This document shows positions 18,270 to 30,520 of a stretch of DNA of 64,000 nucleotides, in pieces. Position 1 is the stretch's first letter; every line of letters begins with the position of its first letter. The notes beneath the pieces were generated by a model. The model did not search any database. It was not told the origin of the DNA and was given only the letters and a program-made list of their open reading frames with translations. The DNA is taken from positions 32,555 through 96,554 of the forward strand of contig MELC01000071.1 in NCBI GenBank assembly GCA_001767455.1. The letters are read 5' to 3'. The stretch comes from Acidobacteria bacterium RIFCSPLOWO2_12_FULL_66_21 (GTDB lineage: Bacteria > Acidobacteriota > Vicinamibacteria > Vicinamibacterales > 2-12-FULL-66-21). A program made the translations under genes and the position numbers.

Positions 18270-20192
18270 TCAGAATCGGACCAGGACCCCGCCAACCACC
18301 CGCTTCGGCGGGCGTACGACGAGCAGTTCGTCGTAAAGCGATGCCGGGTCGTTCGGATCCCTGAACAGGTTTCTGAGCCCGATCAGAATCTCCCACTGCG
18401 TGCCACCGAGACCAAACGGCAGCGCCTGATTCACTTGCACGTCGAACCGTCCGTCGAGCCCCGGCTTCGATTGTTCGAGGTCGGCGCGCGTGAATCTCGA
18501 GTCGAGCTTGTAGAGCACGAACACGCGCGTAGCGGTCTCGGGGATCTTCGCCTCCACGGTCGTCGTGAGGTCGTGGATGTCCTCGAGCTCGGGCCGGATG
18601 GCGCCCGGGGCCCACACGGCGACACGCGCGAGGTCGCCACGGTCGCTCCACTGCCCGCGCGCCCTCCGGTAATCGACCGCCGCGGTCAGGCGCGTCGACG
18701 GCGTGGCACGGAGCCGCACGCCCCACCCTTCGGAGTCGACGGCGCCCGCGCTGGCCACGTAATAGTGCCCGATGGATCGCGGCCCGCTGGGCATCTGCAC
18801 TCCGAACAGGGTGACGAGCTGATCGTCGACCGACTGGAAGAACCGGCTGAGCGCGATCGTGTAGGTCTGGTTGAAGTCGTGCTCGAGCATCACGTCGAGC
18901 GTGCGCGACCGCTCGACGCGCAGGCGATCGCCCAGCAGGGGCGCGAACGTGCGTTCGGGCGGCAGCCACGGCCCGAGCGACCCGGGCGCCAGGAACTCCT
19001 CGGCGCCCGGCGCGAGCATCCGTCGCGCGATCACCGTCTTGACGCGCGTGCCCTTGACGGGCTCCAGCGTCAACCCCACGCGCGGGCTGAACAGGCCGCG
19101 ATCGATCAGATAGTCGTAATGCGCGTAGCGCCCGCCATACTCGATGGCCACGCCGGGGGAAACGGTCCACCGGTCGAGCGCGTGCAGCTCGCCGACGTTG
19201 CGGCTGCCGTCGGTGACCGCCGTGAGCGCCAGCGAGTTGCCACTCTGATATTCCTGTGTGCTGTACGACCACCCGAAATCGTACGAGTGGATCGAGCCGG
19301 GCCTGGAGACGAACGAGCCGGCGACAATCCACGACGAGAGGTCTCCTTCGCCCATCGCCGCCCGCACGACCCAGTCGCCCGCGCCGGTCGGCGCGCCGAT
19401 CGACAGGTACGCGACGCCGCGCGGCAGCGCTGCGTTCGAGAACACATTGGCCGGCGCGACCGCCCCGGTGGTGAGCAGGTTGACCTCGCCGGTGAATGGA
19501 ATATCGGAGAAGATGGCCGCCGCCAGGCCCGCCGCGGAGTCCGCCGCGCGGGCGAAGATGGAACCGGCGGCTGGCGGCTCCGCGTCCGCCACGGCTATCG
19601 TCGAGGCGGCGTCCTTGAGAATCGAGCGCGGCAGGTGGCGCAGGCGCCACGCGGTCTCGCCGTGCGGATGATCGCCTTTGCTCTCCTCGTCGGACGGCTC
19701 GACGCGCGGAAGCTCGAAGCCCGCGGCGAGGATCGGACGCGAGGCGAGCGGCGTGCTCGCGGTCGCCGTGCTGCTGCCGGCCGCCGCGTCGAGGCGGCGC
19801 AGCTGCAGGCGGCAGATTGCCGCCGCCGGGCCGACGAGCCGGACGGTTTCGCTGCGCGAGGCGGCGAAGCCGCTCATGTGCGCCCGAAGCACGTATTCGC
19901 CAACCGGCAGCCGCGCGAGGAAGAAACGTCCCTGCGCGTCGGTCACGTCGCTGGCCAGCGCGGCGCCGAGCACCGAGACGACGGCCCCGGGAACCGGCAC
20001 CCCGCGCTCATCGCTCACGGTGCCGCTGATGACCCCCGTCAGGTTCGCGCGCGCGGTCTGAAAGACGGGCGCGCGCCCGCTTTGCGGACCGCGTGCCGCC
20101 GGGCCGGACTGTCCGGCCTGGACAGGCCACGCCGCGGCCGACACCAGGCCGGCAATCGCCGCCGCCGATCGCACGCGATTAAGGCGTCCCAT
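18270..20192 (-). CDS. TonB-dependent-receptor-like outer-membrane protein
   Basis: A 640-aa exported protein. It has a signal peptide (Ala-rich h-region, cleavage near AWPVQA), then a carboxypeptidase-regulatory-like Ig domain (about 50-125, GVISGTVSDERGVPVPGAVV ... GEYVLRAHMSGF), a linker, and a beta-barrel-like remainder ending in a C-terminal Phe (GGVLVRF), typical of outer-membrane insertion. Acidobacterial Oar/SusC-like receptors are often 900-1100 aa, so this is a small member and no clear plug domain was seen; transport function is therefore uncertain. A good ribosome site (GGAGGG) precedes ATG 20192. It follows the exported protein gene by only 20 bases, so probably one operon. Confidence 0.78.
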   Translation of the reverse strand: MGRLNRVRSAAAIAGLVSAAAWPVQAGQSGPAARGPQSGRAPVFQTARANLTGVISGTVSDERGVPVPGAVVSVLGAALASDVTDAQGRFFLARLPVGEYVLRAHMSGFAASRSETVRLVGPAAAICRLQLRRLDAAAGSSTATASTPLASRPILAAGFELPRVEPSDEESKGDHPHGETAWRLRHLPRSILKDAASTIAVADAEPPAAGSIFARAADSAAGLAAAIFSDIPFTGEVNLLTTGAVAPANVFSNAALPRGVAYLSIGAPTGAGDWVVRAAMGEGDLSSWIVAGSFVSRPGSIHSYDFGWSYSTQEYQSGNSLALTAVTDGSRNVGELHALDRWTVSPGVAIEYGGRYAHYDYLIDRGLFSPRVGLTLEPVKGTRVKTVIARRMLAPGAEEFLAPGSLGPWLPPERTFAPLLGDRLRVERSRTLDVMLEHDFNQTYTIALSRFFQSVDDQLVTLFGVQMPSGPRSIGHYYVASAGAVDSEGWGVRLRATPSTRLTAAVDYRRARGQWSDRGDLARVAVWAPGAIRPELEDIHDLTTTVEAKIPETATRVFVLYKLDSRFTRADLEQSKPGLDGRFDVQVNQALPFGLGGTQWEILIGLRNLFRDPNDPASLYDELLVVRPPKRVVGGVLVRF

Positions 20193-20212
20193 AGCCCCCT
20201 CCGAAATCCAGG

Positions 20213-21316
20213 CTACGAACCGACGACCGTGAAGGTCACGTCCCGCGACAGCGTCTTGCGCGACAGCAGATCCGTGACGGTGATCCCGAGGCGATATTCC
20301 CCCTGGTGAAACGACGACAACGGAATACCCTGCCCCGCCAGGACGGGTCGATCCGCCGACCCGTCGTAGAGGCCCCCCATGGCATCCGGGTTGAACCGCT
20401 GCGGGTTCGTCCGCGACACGTATCGCTCGCCCGGCCGGGCCGGCGGGTGATCGCCCGTGTCCCTGGCCGCCCCGGGCGGCTCCCCGGGGCCTGCCCGCTC
20501 GAATAGATGGTAATCCACTTGGAGGTCAAAATGCTTGTCCGGCGTGACGGTGGGGTTATAGATGAGAAAAACCACGACCAGCTCGCCGGTCCGCCGGAAC
20601 CGCCCGTCGAAATTGACCTCCGCCTCATGCTGCCCGATGACGTAGGGACGCTCGAGCAGTTCGTCGGGCGACACGCTGCCGGCGATGACGTCAAGACGGT
20701 TCGCCAGCATGATGCTGCTGGTCGCCAGCTCGCCGGTCCAGAAGTCGGGGACCGACAGCGGCTGCTTGAGGACCGCTGCTTTCAATTGACGCTGTCGGAC
20801 CGCCAGCGGATCCCGCGGCCGCTCCCGGACGGCGACGTACACGTCGTAGTCACCCGGCGCGACGGCGAATCCGCGGGTGATGCGGATGGGCTGACCCGGA
20901 TCCTCCTGGACGTCGACGGGGAAAATGGCATCGAACGCGGAGCGCTGCTCTGTTGAACGGCGCCGCACCGCGCGCACGTACATCAGGACCGTCGGTGCGC
21001 TCACCTTCGCACGATCGATCGTGATCGTGAAGGGAACGAACGTGCCAGGTTGCGCCTTGAGGAAGTCGTTGCGCCAGGCGAGCGGAAAGTCGGCGGACAC
21101 CGGACGCCCGGCCATCGCGGCATCCGCGAGGCGCAGCAGCGCCTCCCCTTCCTTGCGATTGGCTTCGTCGAGGCGTTCCTGCTGCCGGCGGCCGGCCGGA
21201 TCCTGTTCCGCGGCCACACCCGCGAGCGGGCACGCGCCCGCGAGCCAGGCGCACGCGACGAGCGCCGCGCCACGGGAAGTGCCGCGCGACGCGAATGGCC
21301 GGGGGTTCGGCAACAT
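20213..21316 (-). CDS. Exported hypothetical protein
   Basis: A 367-aa protein starting at ATG 21316 (MLPNPRPFASRG), followed by a hydrophobic signal-like stretch (ALVACAWLAGACPLAG). The frame stays open further upstream, but that part is encoded by the heptamer array and is not used. The mature part has a Gln/Arg/Glu-rich helix, then beta-rich sequence. Blocks such as GDYDVYVAVRERP and VTDLLSRKTLSRDVTFTV suggest Ig-like or presentation domains, but I do not recognise a named family. It is probably co-transcribed with the TonB-receptor-like gene. Confidence 0.7.
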   Translation of the reverse strand: MLPNPRPFASRGTSRGAALVACAWLAGACPLAGVAAEQDPAGRRQQERLDEANRKEGEALLRLADAAMAGRPVSADFPLAWRNDFLKAQPGTFVPFTITIDRAKVSAPTVLMYVRAVRRRSTEQRSAFDAIFPVDVQEDPGQPIRITRGFAVAPGDYDVYVAVRERPRDPLAVRQRQLKAAVLKQPLSVPDFWTGELATSSIMLANRLDVIAGSVSPDELLERPYVIGQHEAEVNFDGRFRRTGELVVVFLIYNPTVTPDKHFDLQVDYHLFERAGPGEPPGAARDTGDHPPARPGERYVSRTNPQRFNPDAMGGLYDGSADRPVLAGQGIPLSSFHQGEYRLGITVTDLLSRKTLSRDVTFTVVGS

Positions 21317-21370
21317 CGAGGGAGGTGGAACGAAATGATGATAGGGCCGCCGCTGACACAAGTCAAAATC

Positions 21371-21532
21371 GCAGCTCGTGGCTCGTGGCTCGTGGCTCGC
21401 AGCTCGTGGCTCGTGGCTCGTGGCTCGGGATTCGGGGCTCGGGGCCCGGGGCTCGTGACTCGTGCCTTGGGGCTGGGGGCCGGGGGCTGGAGATCCGATC
21501 GAGCAGCGAGCCACGAGCAACGAGCGACGAGT
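21371..21532. repeat. Inverted GCTCGTG/GAGCCAC heptamer array
   Basis: Left part: many GCTCGTG, GCTCGCA and GCTCGGG units (21371-21465). Right part: GAGCAGC, GAGCCAC, GAGCAAC and GAGCGAC units (21501-21532) in the opposite orientation. It fills the divergent gap between the exported protein gene and the cyclase gene, so any promoters here lie in or beside repeats. Confidence 0.85.
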
Positions 21533-21555
21533 GTGGGTGATATCATCCGGATCTG

Positions 21556-22191
21556 ATGGCTCGCATGCCGCGGTTCCTGGATGTCAGCGCCCCTCTCGTC
21601 GCGGGGATGCCCACCTATCCCGGCAACCCGGAGTTCGAGCTGCAGGCGGTCAAGCGCGTCGCGCAGGGAGGCAGCTCGAACGTCTCCCGTCTCGTCATGG
21701 GCACGCACACCGGCACCCACGTCGACGCGCCGAAGCATTTCTTCGACGACGGGGCGGGCGTCGACACGCTGGGACTCGATCTGCTGCTCGGACGGGCGCG
21801 CGTCGTCGAGATTACCCGGCGCGGCGGCATCGGCGCCGAGGAGCTCGTCGCGGCGGGGCTGCGCGAGGACATACGCGTGCTGTTCAAGACCTCCAACTCC
21901 GCGCTCTGGAACAGCAGCGGCTTCCATCAGGACTACACGTATCTGACCGAGGCCGCCGCGCGCTACCTCGTGGACCAGGGCGTCAAGGTCGTCGGGATCG
22001 ATTATCTCTCGGTCGAGCAGTTCAAGAAGCCGGGCGCTCCCGCTCATCACGCCCTGCTCTCCCAGGGGGTCGTGATTATCGAGGGCCTGAATCTCGCGGA
22101 CGCCGAACCCGGCATGTACGAGATGTACTGTCTGCCGCTGCGGATCGTGGGCGGGGACGGGGCGCCCGCCCGGGTCGTATTGAAGCGCTGA
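21556..22191 (+). CDS. Cyclase-family metal hydrolase (KynB-like)
   Basis: A 211-aa member of the cyclase/arylformamidase family. The metal-binding signature H51-TGT-H55-VD57-APK-H61 is intact, and YPGNPEFE and the late GIDYLSVEQF block fit. Some relatives are kynurenine formamidases (N-formylkynurenine hydrolysis), but no other kyn genes are nearby, so the substrate is open; other members hydrolyse unrelated cyclic or amide substrates. It is followed 9 bases later by glgC on the same strand. Confidence 0.82.
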   Translation: MARMPRFLDVSAPLVAGMPTYPGNPEFELQAVKRVAQGGSSNVSRLVMGTHTGTHVDAPKHFFDDGAGVDTLGLDLLLGRARVVEITRRGGIGAEELVAAGLREDIRVLFKTSNSALWNSSGFHQDYTYLTEAAARYLVDQGVKVVGIDYLSVEQFKKPGAPAHHALLSQGVVIIEGLNLADAEPGMYEMYCLPLRIVGGDGAPARVVLKR

Positions 22192-22200
22192 GGTCCACAC

Positions 22201-23469
22201 GTGCTCGACGATGTGCTCGTCATGGTGCTGGCCGGAGGCGTGGGCGAGCGGCTCTATCCGCTCACGAAGGAGCGCGCGAAGCCGGCGGTCTACTTCGGCG
22301 GCCCCTACCGCATCATCGACTTCACCCTGAGCAACTGCATCAACTCGGGGCTGCGCCGGATCTTCATCGCGCTGCAGTACAAGTCGCTCTCGCTCAGCCG
22401 TCATCTGCGCATGGGATGGAGCGTCGTCGCCGACGAACTCGGTGAGTTCATCGAGATCCTGAGTCCGCAGAAACGGGTCGGCGAGCACTGGTATCTCGGG
22501 ACCGCCGATGCCGTCTACCAGAATCTGTATTCCATCCTCCGCGAAAGCCCGAAAGACCTCATCCTCCTCTCGGGCGACCACGTGTACAAGATGGACTACG
22601 CGAAGATGCTGCGGTTCCATCGCGATCACGGCGCGGGCGCCACGCTGGCGGCGATCGAGGCGCCCTCGGAGGAGGCGGATCGGTACGGCGTGCTCCGGGT
22701 GAACGGCGAGGATCGGCTGACCGGCTTCCTCGAGAAGCCGGCCGACCTGCCGCGCGGCCAGCAGATCCTCGCCTCGATGGGCATCTACATCTTCGACATG
22801 GACGTGCTGGTGCCGGCCCTCGAGGCGGACGCCGGTCAGCCCACGACCCACGACTTCGGCAAGGACATCATTCCGGAGCTGATCGCGAAAGTGCCGGTGT
22901 ACGCCTATCGCTTCTACGACGAGAACAAGAAGGCGGGCAAGTACTGGCGCGACATCGGGACGCTCGACGCCTACTACGACGCGAACATGGACCTGTGCCA
23001 TGTGAACCCCGAGTTCAACCTGTACGATCCCGAATGGCCGCTGCGGACGTACCAGGTGCAGGCGCCGCCCGCCAAGTTCGTCTTCGCGGACGAGGGGCGG
23101 CGCTGCGGCCATGCGCTCGACTCGATCATCTCGGCCGGCTGCATCATCTCCGGCAGCAGGATTGAGGGCAGCGTGCTCGGCCCGAACGTCCGCGTCCACA
23201 GTTTCTGCGAGGTGGACGGCAGCATTCTGATGCCGGGCGTCCGCGTCGGACGGCACGCGCGCATCCGCCGCGCGATTATCGACCGCGACGTGTTCGTGCC
23301 GCGGGGCGCGCGGATCGGGTTCAACGAGGCCGAGGATCGCCGGCGGCACACCGTCAGCCAGAACGGCGTCGTCATCGTCACCACCGAGGACGAGCCGTTC
23401 ATCGGCGAGATTCCGGAAGCGGCGCTGCGGCACGAGGCGGATTTCGACAGGCGCGGATCGGAGCGGTGA
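22201..23469 (+). CDS. glgC: Glucose-1-phosphate adenylyltransferase
   Basis: Makes ADP-glucose from ATP and glucose 1-phosphate for glycogen or trehalose synthesis in the cytosol. The 422-aa protein begins at GTG 22201. It shows the nucleotide-binding AGGVGERLYPLTKERAKPAV, YFGGPYRIIDF, SGDHVYKMDY and the glucose-1-phosphate region GFLEKPADLP, followed by a C-terminal left-handed beta-helix (ISGSRIEGSVLGPNVRV) that carries allosteric sites in the family. Length is normal. No other glycogen genes adjoin; eno and gpmA downstream suggest a loose central-carbon group. Confidence 0.93.
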   Translation: MLDDVLVMVLAGGVGERLYPLTKERAKPAVYFGGPYRIIDFTLSNCINSGLRRIFIALQYKSLSLSRHLRMGWSVVADELGEFIEILSPQKRVGEHWYLGTADAVYQNLYSILRESPKDLILLSGDHVYKMDYAKMLRFHRDHGAGATLAAIEAPSEEADRYGVLRVNGEDRLTGFLEKPADLPRGQQILASMGIYIFDMDVLVPALEADAGQPTTHDFGKDIIPELIAKVPVYAYRFYDENKKAGKYWRDIGTLDAYYDANMDLCHVNPEFNLYDPEWPLRTYQVQAPPAKFVFADEGRRCGHALDSIISAGCIISGSRIEGSVLGPNVRVHSFCEVDGSILMPGVRVGRHARIRRAIIDRDVFVPRGARIGFNEAEDRRRHTVSQNGVVIVTTEDEPFIGEIPEAALRHEADFDRRGSER

Positions 23470-23502
23470 TGTGAGCGTGGTCGTCGCAGCTCGCCGCTCG
23501 CC

Positions 23503-23545
23503 CCCCGACGAAGCTCGGGACGACCCTGAGGCTCTCGAAGGGTCG
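23503..23545. repeat. REP-like palindromic repeat, copy 1
   Basis: An element containing CTCGGGACGACCCTGAG followed by TCTCGAAGGGTCG. A close copy sits at 48099-48141. It is flanked by GCTCGCG-type heptamers in the 108-bp gap between glgC and eno. Confidence 0.75.
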
Positions 23546-23577
23546 CGGCTCGCGGCTCGTCATCAGAAGAAAAGAGA

Positions 23578-24891
23578 GTGGTCGTGAGGATTCAATCGGT
23601 TCACGGGCGCGAGATTCTCGATTCGCGCGGCAATCCGACAGTCGAGGCGGAAGTCGTTCTCGAGGGGGGCGCCACCGGACGCGCGGCGGTGCCGTCGGGG
23701 GCCTCGACCGGCGAGCGCGAGGCGCTGGAGCTCCGGGACGGCGACAAGAAGCGGTACCTCGGCAAAGGGGTGCTCAACGCCGTCGGCCACATCAACGGGG
23801 AGATCGCCAAGCGCCTCGCCAAGCAGGACGCGACGCAGCGGTCGGTCGATCGCCTGCTGAACGATCTGGACGGCACGCCGAACAAGGGGAGACTCGGCGC
23901 GAACGCCATCCTCGGCGTGTCGATGGCGATCGCCCGCGCCAACGCGGCGGTCGCCGGCGTGCCGCTGTACAGACACCTGACGTCGCTGTACTCGAGCGAA
24001 AGCAGCGGCACGGTGCTGCCGGTGCCGATGCTGAACATCCTGAACGGCGGCGCGCACGCCGACAGCAGCGTCGACTTCCAGGAGTTCATGGTGATGCCGC
24101 TCGGCGTCCCGACGTTCTCGGAAGCGATCCGCGCCGGCTCGGAGATCTTCCACACGCTGCGCGGGATCCTGAAGAAGAAGGGCTATGCGACCGGCGTGGG
24201 CGACGAAGGCGGCTTTGCCCCCAGCCTCACCTCGAATCGCGAGGCCGTGGATGTCATCCTCGAGGCCGTCGTGCAGGCGGGGTATCAGCCCGGGCAGGAC
24301 GTGTTCATCGCGATCGACGTCGCGGCCAGCGAGCTCTGGAACGCCGACGCGCAGCGCTACGAGTTCAGGAAATCCGGCGACGCGGCGCGCGGCGCCGACG
24401 ACATGGTGACGCTCTACCAGGATTGGGTGCGTCAGTACCCGATCGTGTCGATCGAGGATGGACTCGCCGAAGGCGACTGGGAGGGCTGGAAGACGCTGAC
24501 CCAGGCGCTGGGCAAGCGGATCCAGATCGTCGGCGACGACATTTTCGTCACCAACCCCTCGATCCTGCAGCGCGGCATCGCGGAGAAGGCCGCGAACGCG
24601 CTGCTCGTCAAGTTGAACCAGATCGGGACGGTCAGCGAGACGCTCGATGCGGTGATCATGGCGCGCAACGCCGGATACGGCACCGTCATCTCGCATCGTT
24701 CGGGAGAGACCGAAGACACGATTATCGCGGACCTCGCCGTCGCGACGAGCGCCGGCCAGATCAAGACCGGATCGGCCAGCCGCACGGATCGAATCGCGAA
24801 GTACAACCAGCTCCTGAGAATCGAGGAGGCGCTCGGGCCGGGTGGAAAATTCGCCGGCCGGGGGGCAATCAGACAACTGGCGAATTGGTGA
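23578..24891 (+). CDS. eno: Enolase
   Basis: Converts 2-phosphoglycerate to phosphoenolpyruvate in glycolysis. It is 437 aa from GTG 23578; GTG 23584 is also possible and nearer the usual start ([19 protein letters not shown]). The [16 protein letters not shown] loop, [20 protein letters not shown], the catalytic-lysine strand [10 protein letters not shown] and [10 protein letters not shown] are all present, so it should be active. The last few residues (RQLANW) and the stop codon arise within the flanking GAATTGGTGA-type repeat. It is followed by gpmA 83 bases on. Confidence 0.95.
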   Translation: MVVRIQSVHGREILDSRGNPTVEAEVVLEGGATGRAAVPSGASTGEREALELRDGDKKRYLGKGVLNAVGHINGEIAKRLAKQDATQRSVDRLLNDLDGTPNKGRLGANAILGVSMAIARANAAVAGVPLYRHLTSLYSSESSGTVLPVPMLNILNGGAHADSSVDFQEFMVMPLGVPTFSEAIRAGSEIFHTLRGILKKKGYATGVGDEGGFAPSLTSNREAVDVILEAVVQAGYQPGQDVFIAIDVAASELWNADAQRYEFRKSGDAARGADDMVTLYQDWVRQYPIVSIEDGLAEGDWEGWKTLTQALGKRIQIVGDDIFVTNPSILQRGIAEKAANALLVKLNQIGTVSETLDAVIMARNAGYGTVISHRSGETEDTIIADLAVATSAGQIKTGSASRTDRIAKYNQLLRIEEALGPGGKFAGRGAIRQLANW

Positions 24892-24971
24892 GTTCGTGAG
24901 TTGGTGAATTGTCACACGGGCTCGCTTCACCAACGTCGTCAATTCACCAATTCACCAATTCACCAATTCAC
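24881..24971. repeat. Inverted arms of octamers CAATTCAC
   Basis: Left arm 24881-24911 (gaattggtga-type units) contains the enolase stop codon. Right arm 24940-24971 is four near-perfect CAATTCAC octamers ending just before gpmA. The arms are complementary and could pair as a hairpin in the eno-gpmA transcript. The period is 8 rather than 7. Confidence 0.85.
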
Positions 24972-24974
24972 AAA

Positions 24975-25721
24975 ATGTATAAGTTGGTTTTACTCCGACA
25001 TGGGGAGAGCACGTGGAACCAGGAGAACCGGTTCACGGGATGGACCGACGTGGATCTGTCGGAGCGCGGGCGGCGGGAAGCCGAAGCGGCGGGACGCCTC
25101 CTGAAGGAGGGCGGGTACACGTTCGACATCGCCTACACGTCGGTGTTGAAGCGCGCCATCCGCACGCTGTGGATCGCGCTCGACGTGATGGACGAGATGT
25201 GGATCCCGGTCCTCAAGAGCTGGCGGCTCAACGAGCGCCACTACGGCGCGCTGCAGGGGCTCAACAAGGCGGAAACAGCGGCGAGGCACGGCGAGGCACA
25301 GGTGAAGATCTGGCGCCGCAGCTACGACATTCCGCCGCCGGAGCTCGAGGCGGACGATCCGCGCCACCCGTCCCACGATCCCCGGTATGCGGACCTGACG
25401 CCGGCCGACTTGCCCTTGACCGAGTCCTTGAAGGACACGGTCGCGCGCTTCCTGCCCTACTGGCACGAGACCATCGTGCCGTCGATCCAGGGAGGAAAGC
25501 GCGTGCTCATCGCCGCGCACGGCAACAGCCTCCGCGCGCTCGTGAAGTACCTCGACACGGTCAGCGAGGCCGACATCCTCCAGCTGAATATCCCCACCGG
25601 GATCCCGCTGGTGTACGAGCTCGACGCCGATCTGAGGCCGCTCGGTCATTACTATCTGGGCGACCAGGCGGCCGCGGAAGCCGCCGCCGCGCGGGTCGCG
25701 GCGCAGGGCACGAAGAAGTAG
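24975..25721 (+). CDS. gpmA: 2,3-bisphosphoglycerate-dependent phosphoglycerate mutase
   Basis: Interconverts 3- and 2-phosphoglycerate. ATG 24975 ([20 protein letters not shown]) is the standard start; an in-frame codon further upstream lies in repeat sequence. The 248-aa length is typical of the dimeric dPGM family. Visible are LLRHGEST with the phospho-acceptor His, [34 protein letters not shown] and the second catalytic His in [14 protein letters not shown]. It lies directly after enolase, the next enzyme of the pathway, and is probably on the same transcript. Confidence 0.95.
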   Translation: MYKLVLLRHGESTWNQENRFTGWTDVDLSERGRREAEAAGRLLKEGGYTFDIAYTSVLKRAIRTLWIALDVMDEMWIPVLKSWRLNERHYGALQGLNKAETAARHGEAQVKIWRRSYDIPPPELEADDPRHPSHDPRYADLTPADLPLTESLKDTVARFLPYWHETIVPSIQGGKRVLIAAHGNSLRALVKYLDTVSEADILQLNIPTGIPLVYELDADLRPLGHYYLGDQAAAEAAAARVAAQGTKK

Positions 25722-25822
25722 GCAGTAGGCAGTAGGCGGTAGGCAGAAAACGAAAAGGGCCGGCGCGCGATGCGTGCCGGCCCTTCAAGCCTTCTACGTT
25801 CTACATTCTACGTTCTACATTT
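25719..25822. repeat. GGCAGTA array, terminator stem and TTCTACR array
   Basis: Four GGCAGTA/GGCGGTA heptamers (25719-25746) follow the gpmA stop. After a strong hairpin (25755-25785) come four TTCTACG/TTCTACA heptamers (25793-25820) before the convergent gene. Confidence 0.8.
25755..25785. terminator. Bidirectional intrinsic-terminator-like hairpin
   Basis: A 14-bp stem (AAGGGCCGGCGCGC pairing with GCGTGCCGGCCCTT, one G-T pair) with a 3-base loop, preceded by AAAA and placed between convergent gpmA and a minus-strand gene. No long T run follows on the plus side, but the A run gives U residues on the minus-strand transcript. Confidence 0.65.
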
Positions 25823-25831
25823 CAGCGTCAG

Positions 25832-26158
25832 CTACTCGACTTCCTTCTCCTGCGTTTCGTCGGCGGCGATGCGCAGCGAGCGCAGGAACCGCTTGTCGTT
25901 GGCGCTTATCTCGAACTGACGGCGCTCGGTCGCACGCGCCGCTTTCTGGGTCTGGTTCGGAGGCGCCGCTGCGACCTTCGCGAGCGCGCCAGGAGCGGTC
26001 CGGTTCACGAAACCGATCACCGCCTCCATTGACAGCTTCAGCTCGAAACCGGCCGCGCGCGCACGCTCGCGACAGGCCTCGACCCGCGGATCTTCCGCGA
26101 CAGCGGCGGCAATGGCGTCGGACAGCTCACGCGCCAGCCGGTTCACCACGTCATCCAT
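25832..26158 (-). CDS. Small hypothetical protein
   Basis: A 108-aa protein with a strong ribosome site (AGGAGGT) 4 bases before ATG 26158, which fixes the start. It is mostly helical and charged: [40 protein letters not shown], then a basic Gln/Thr/Ala-rich linker and [11 protein letters not shown] at the C-terminus. No domain or signal sequence was recognised. It is transcribed away from the mutase gene, sharing a divergent intergenic region. Confidence 0.7.
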   Translation of the reverse strand: MDDVVNRLARELSDAIAAAVAEDPRVEACRERARAAGFELKLSMEAVIGFVNRTAPGALAKVAAAPPNQTQKAARATERRQFEISANDKRFLRSLRIAADETQEKEVE

Positions 26159-26377
26159 TCGGACCTCCTCACCGCCGCCGGAGCTGGGAAACCGGGGGCG
26201 TTCTCCCAATCCACGTTGCCGCCCTTGGTCGGCGGCAGGAATCGGGCGCCATTTGTTCATAATGAAGGATTTGCAGCGCGGGAACGCATGGTCATTGTAA
26301 GCTCGCCCATACCGACTGTCAATGGTTTGCGCGGCATTTTGATGACATTTTCCGCCTCGCGAGCCCCGGTTGCTACA

Positions 26378-28984
<2,607 letters not shown>

Positions 28985-28988
<4 letters not shown>

Positions 28989-29866
28989 CGCCGCTGCTCG
29001 AAGTGTCGCGGCTGACCAAGGAGTTCACGCGCAAGCGCGGGCTGTTCGGCGAGGCGTCCACGATACGGGCGGTCGACGAGGTCAGCTTCGCGATCGTCGA
29101 AGGAGAGACGTTCGGACTCGTCGGCGAGTCGGGCAGCGGAAAGACCACGACGGGCCGGTGCATCCTCCGGCTGATCGAACCGACCTCCGGAGAAGTCCGA
29201 TTCAAAGGCGACAACGTCCTGGCGTTCTCGCGGGCGCGGCTGCGGCAGGCTCGGCGGGAGATGCAGATCGTGTTTCAGGATCCCTACTCCTCGCTCAATC
29301 CCCGCATGCGCGTGAGGGCCATCGTCGAGGAGCCGCTCGTGATCCACAAGATCGGCACGCGGGTCGAGCGGCGCGCGCGCGTGGCGGAGCTGTTCGAGCT
29401 CGTGGGCCTCGACCCCTCCCATCTCTCGCGCTATCCGCACCAGTTCAGCGGAGGCCAGCGGCAGCGCATCGGCCTCGCCCGCGCGCTGGCGCTCAATCCG
29501 TCGCTCGTGATCGCCGACGAGCCCGTGTCCGCGCTCGACGTCTCGGTGCAGGCGCAGGTGATCAATCTGCTGATGGACCTGCAGGAGCGGCTGAAGCTGA
29601 CCTACCTGTTCATCGCCCACGACCTCAGGCTCGTGCGCCACATCTGCAGCCGCGTGGCCGTGATGTATCTCGGGCGGATCGTCGAGACCGGACCGACCGA
29701 GGCGATCTTCGCGGCGCCGGCGCATCCGTACACGCGCGCGCTCCTCTCGGCGATTCCCGTGCCCGATCCCAGCGTGCCGCGGCAGCGCATCGTCCTGGAC
29801 CCCGACTCATTCGACCGCCGCGCGCCCCTTAAAGAGCTGAAAGCCGGCCACTTCGCCGCCGTCTGA
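28985..29866 (+). CDS. Opp/Dpp-type ABC transporter ATPase (F-type)
   Basis: A 293-aa partner ATPase. Walker [28 protein letters not shown], signature [18 protein letters not shown], Walker [15 protein letters not shown] and the H-loop in [12 protein letters not shown] are intact. The start GTG 28985 overlaps the upstream stop (GTGA). The C-terminal oligopeptide domain is shorter than usual and lacks the Cys cluster, as is common in the F-type. The pair would serve a peptide importer whose membrane subunits lie elsewhere. Confidence 0.9.
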
Positions 29867-29909
29867 CAGGGAAGAGGCAGCAAGGGGCTAACCTGATCAC
29901 GGAAAGCTA

Positions 29910-29941
29910 GCTTTACATTTAGGCGCTATTGCTTTACATTT
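29910..29941. promoter_or_regulatory. Direct-repeat operator candidate
   Basis: Two perfect copies of GCTTTACATTT (29910-29920 and 29931-29941), 21 bases start to start, that is two helical turns, lie just upstream of an operon containing an XRE regulator. They are a plausible binding site for that regulator or part of the promoter; inference only. Confidence 0.4.
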
Positions 29942-29956
29942 GTGGTGGAGCTTCTG

Positions 29957-30520
29957 ATGACCACCACTCCCTGGCCGAGCGAGCGGATGTCCCGGGGCGG
30001 CCTCATCGCTTTTGGCGGGGCTGCCCTCGGTCTCCTTCTGGGAACGCACCTGCTTCGGCGCGCCATCAGCTTCTATCCCGCTCCCCTCGGCTCGCACTGG
30101 CCCATGGCCGCATTCGGTCTCGGCGCGCTGATCGCGTGCGGATGCTCGCTCTTCGTTATCGTTCGGCGCCGCGAGTACCCGTGGACCGTGGCGTTTGCCG
30201 CGATCGCGCTGCCGCTGTTCGAGCCAAGCCGCGCGCCGTACCACCTGGTGGATCGCGTGATCGCCGGGATCCGTGACCTCGTCCTCGTCGGAGCGTCGGT
30301 GGCGTTCGTGGTCAGGGGCGTCCGGAGCGCCGACGAGTTGGAGCGTCGCACGCACCTCGAGGCGCTTTCGTGGAGTTACGGGATCGTCGCCGTCGCGCTC
30401 GTCTGCAGCGCGCTCGTCGAAGACGCGTTACCGCCAATCCGCATGACATGGGTCGCCAGCGCAATGCTCGCGGCCTGGTTCGTCGCCTGGGTGGTGGCGT
30501 CCCTCCGGTATCAGCGATGA
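29957..30520 (+). CDS. Polytopic membrane protein
   Basis: A 187-aa protein with about five to six hydrophobic segments (for example LIAFGGAALGLLLGTHLL, MAAFGLGALIACGCSLFVIV, MTWVASAMLAAWFVAWVVA). ATG 29957 is preceded by GGAG at good spacing; a GTG 15 bases upstream is less likely. Its stop overlaps the ATG of the XRE regulator. The pattern of a small membrane protein followed by a YozG-like XRE protein is recurrent in bacteria, the regulator often controlling the pair. Function unknown. Confidence 0.75.
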   Translation: MTTTPWPSERMSRGGLIAFGGAALGLLLGTHLLRRAISFYPAPLGSHWPMAAFGLGALIACGCSLFVIVRRREYPWTVAFAAIALPLFEPSRAPYHLVDRVIAGIRDLVLVGASVAFVVRGVRSADELERRTHLEALSWSYGIVAVALVCSALVEDALPPIRMTWVASAMLAAWFVAWVVASLRYQR

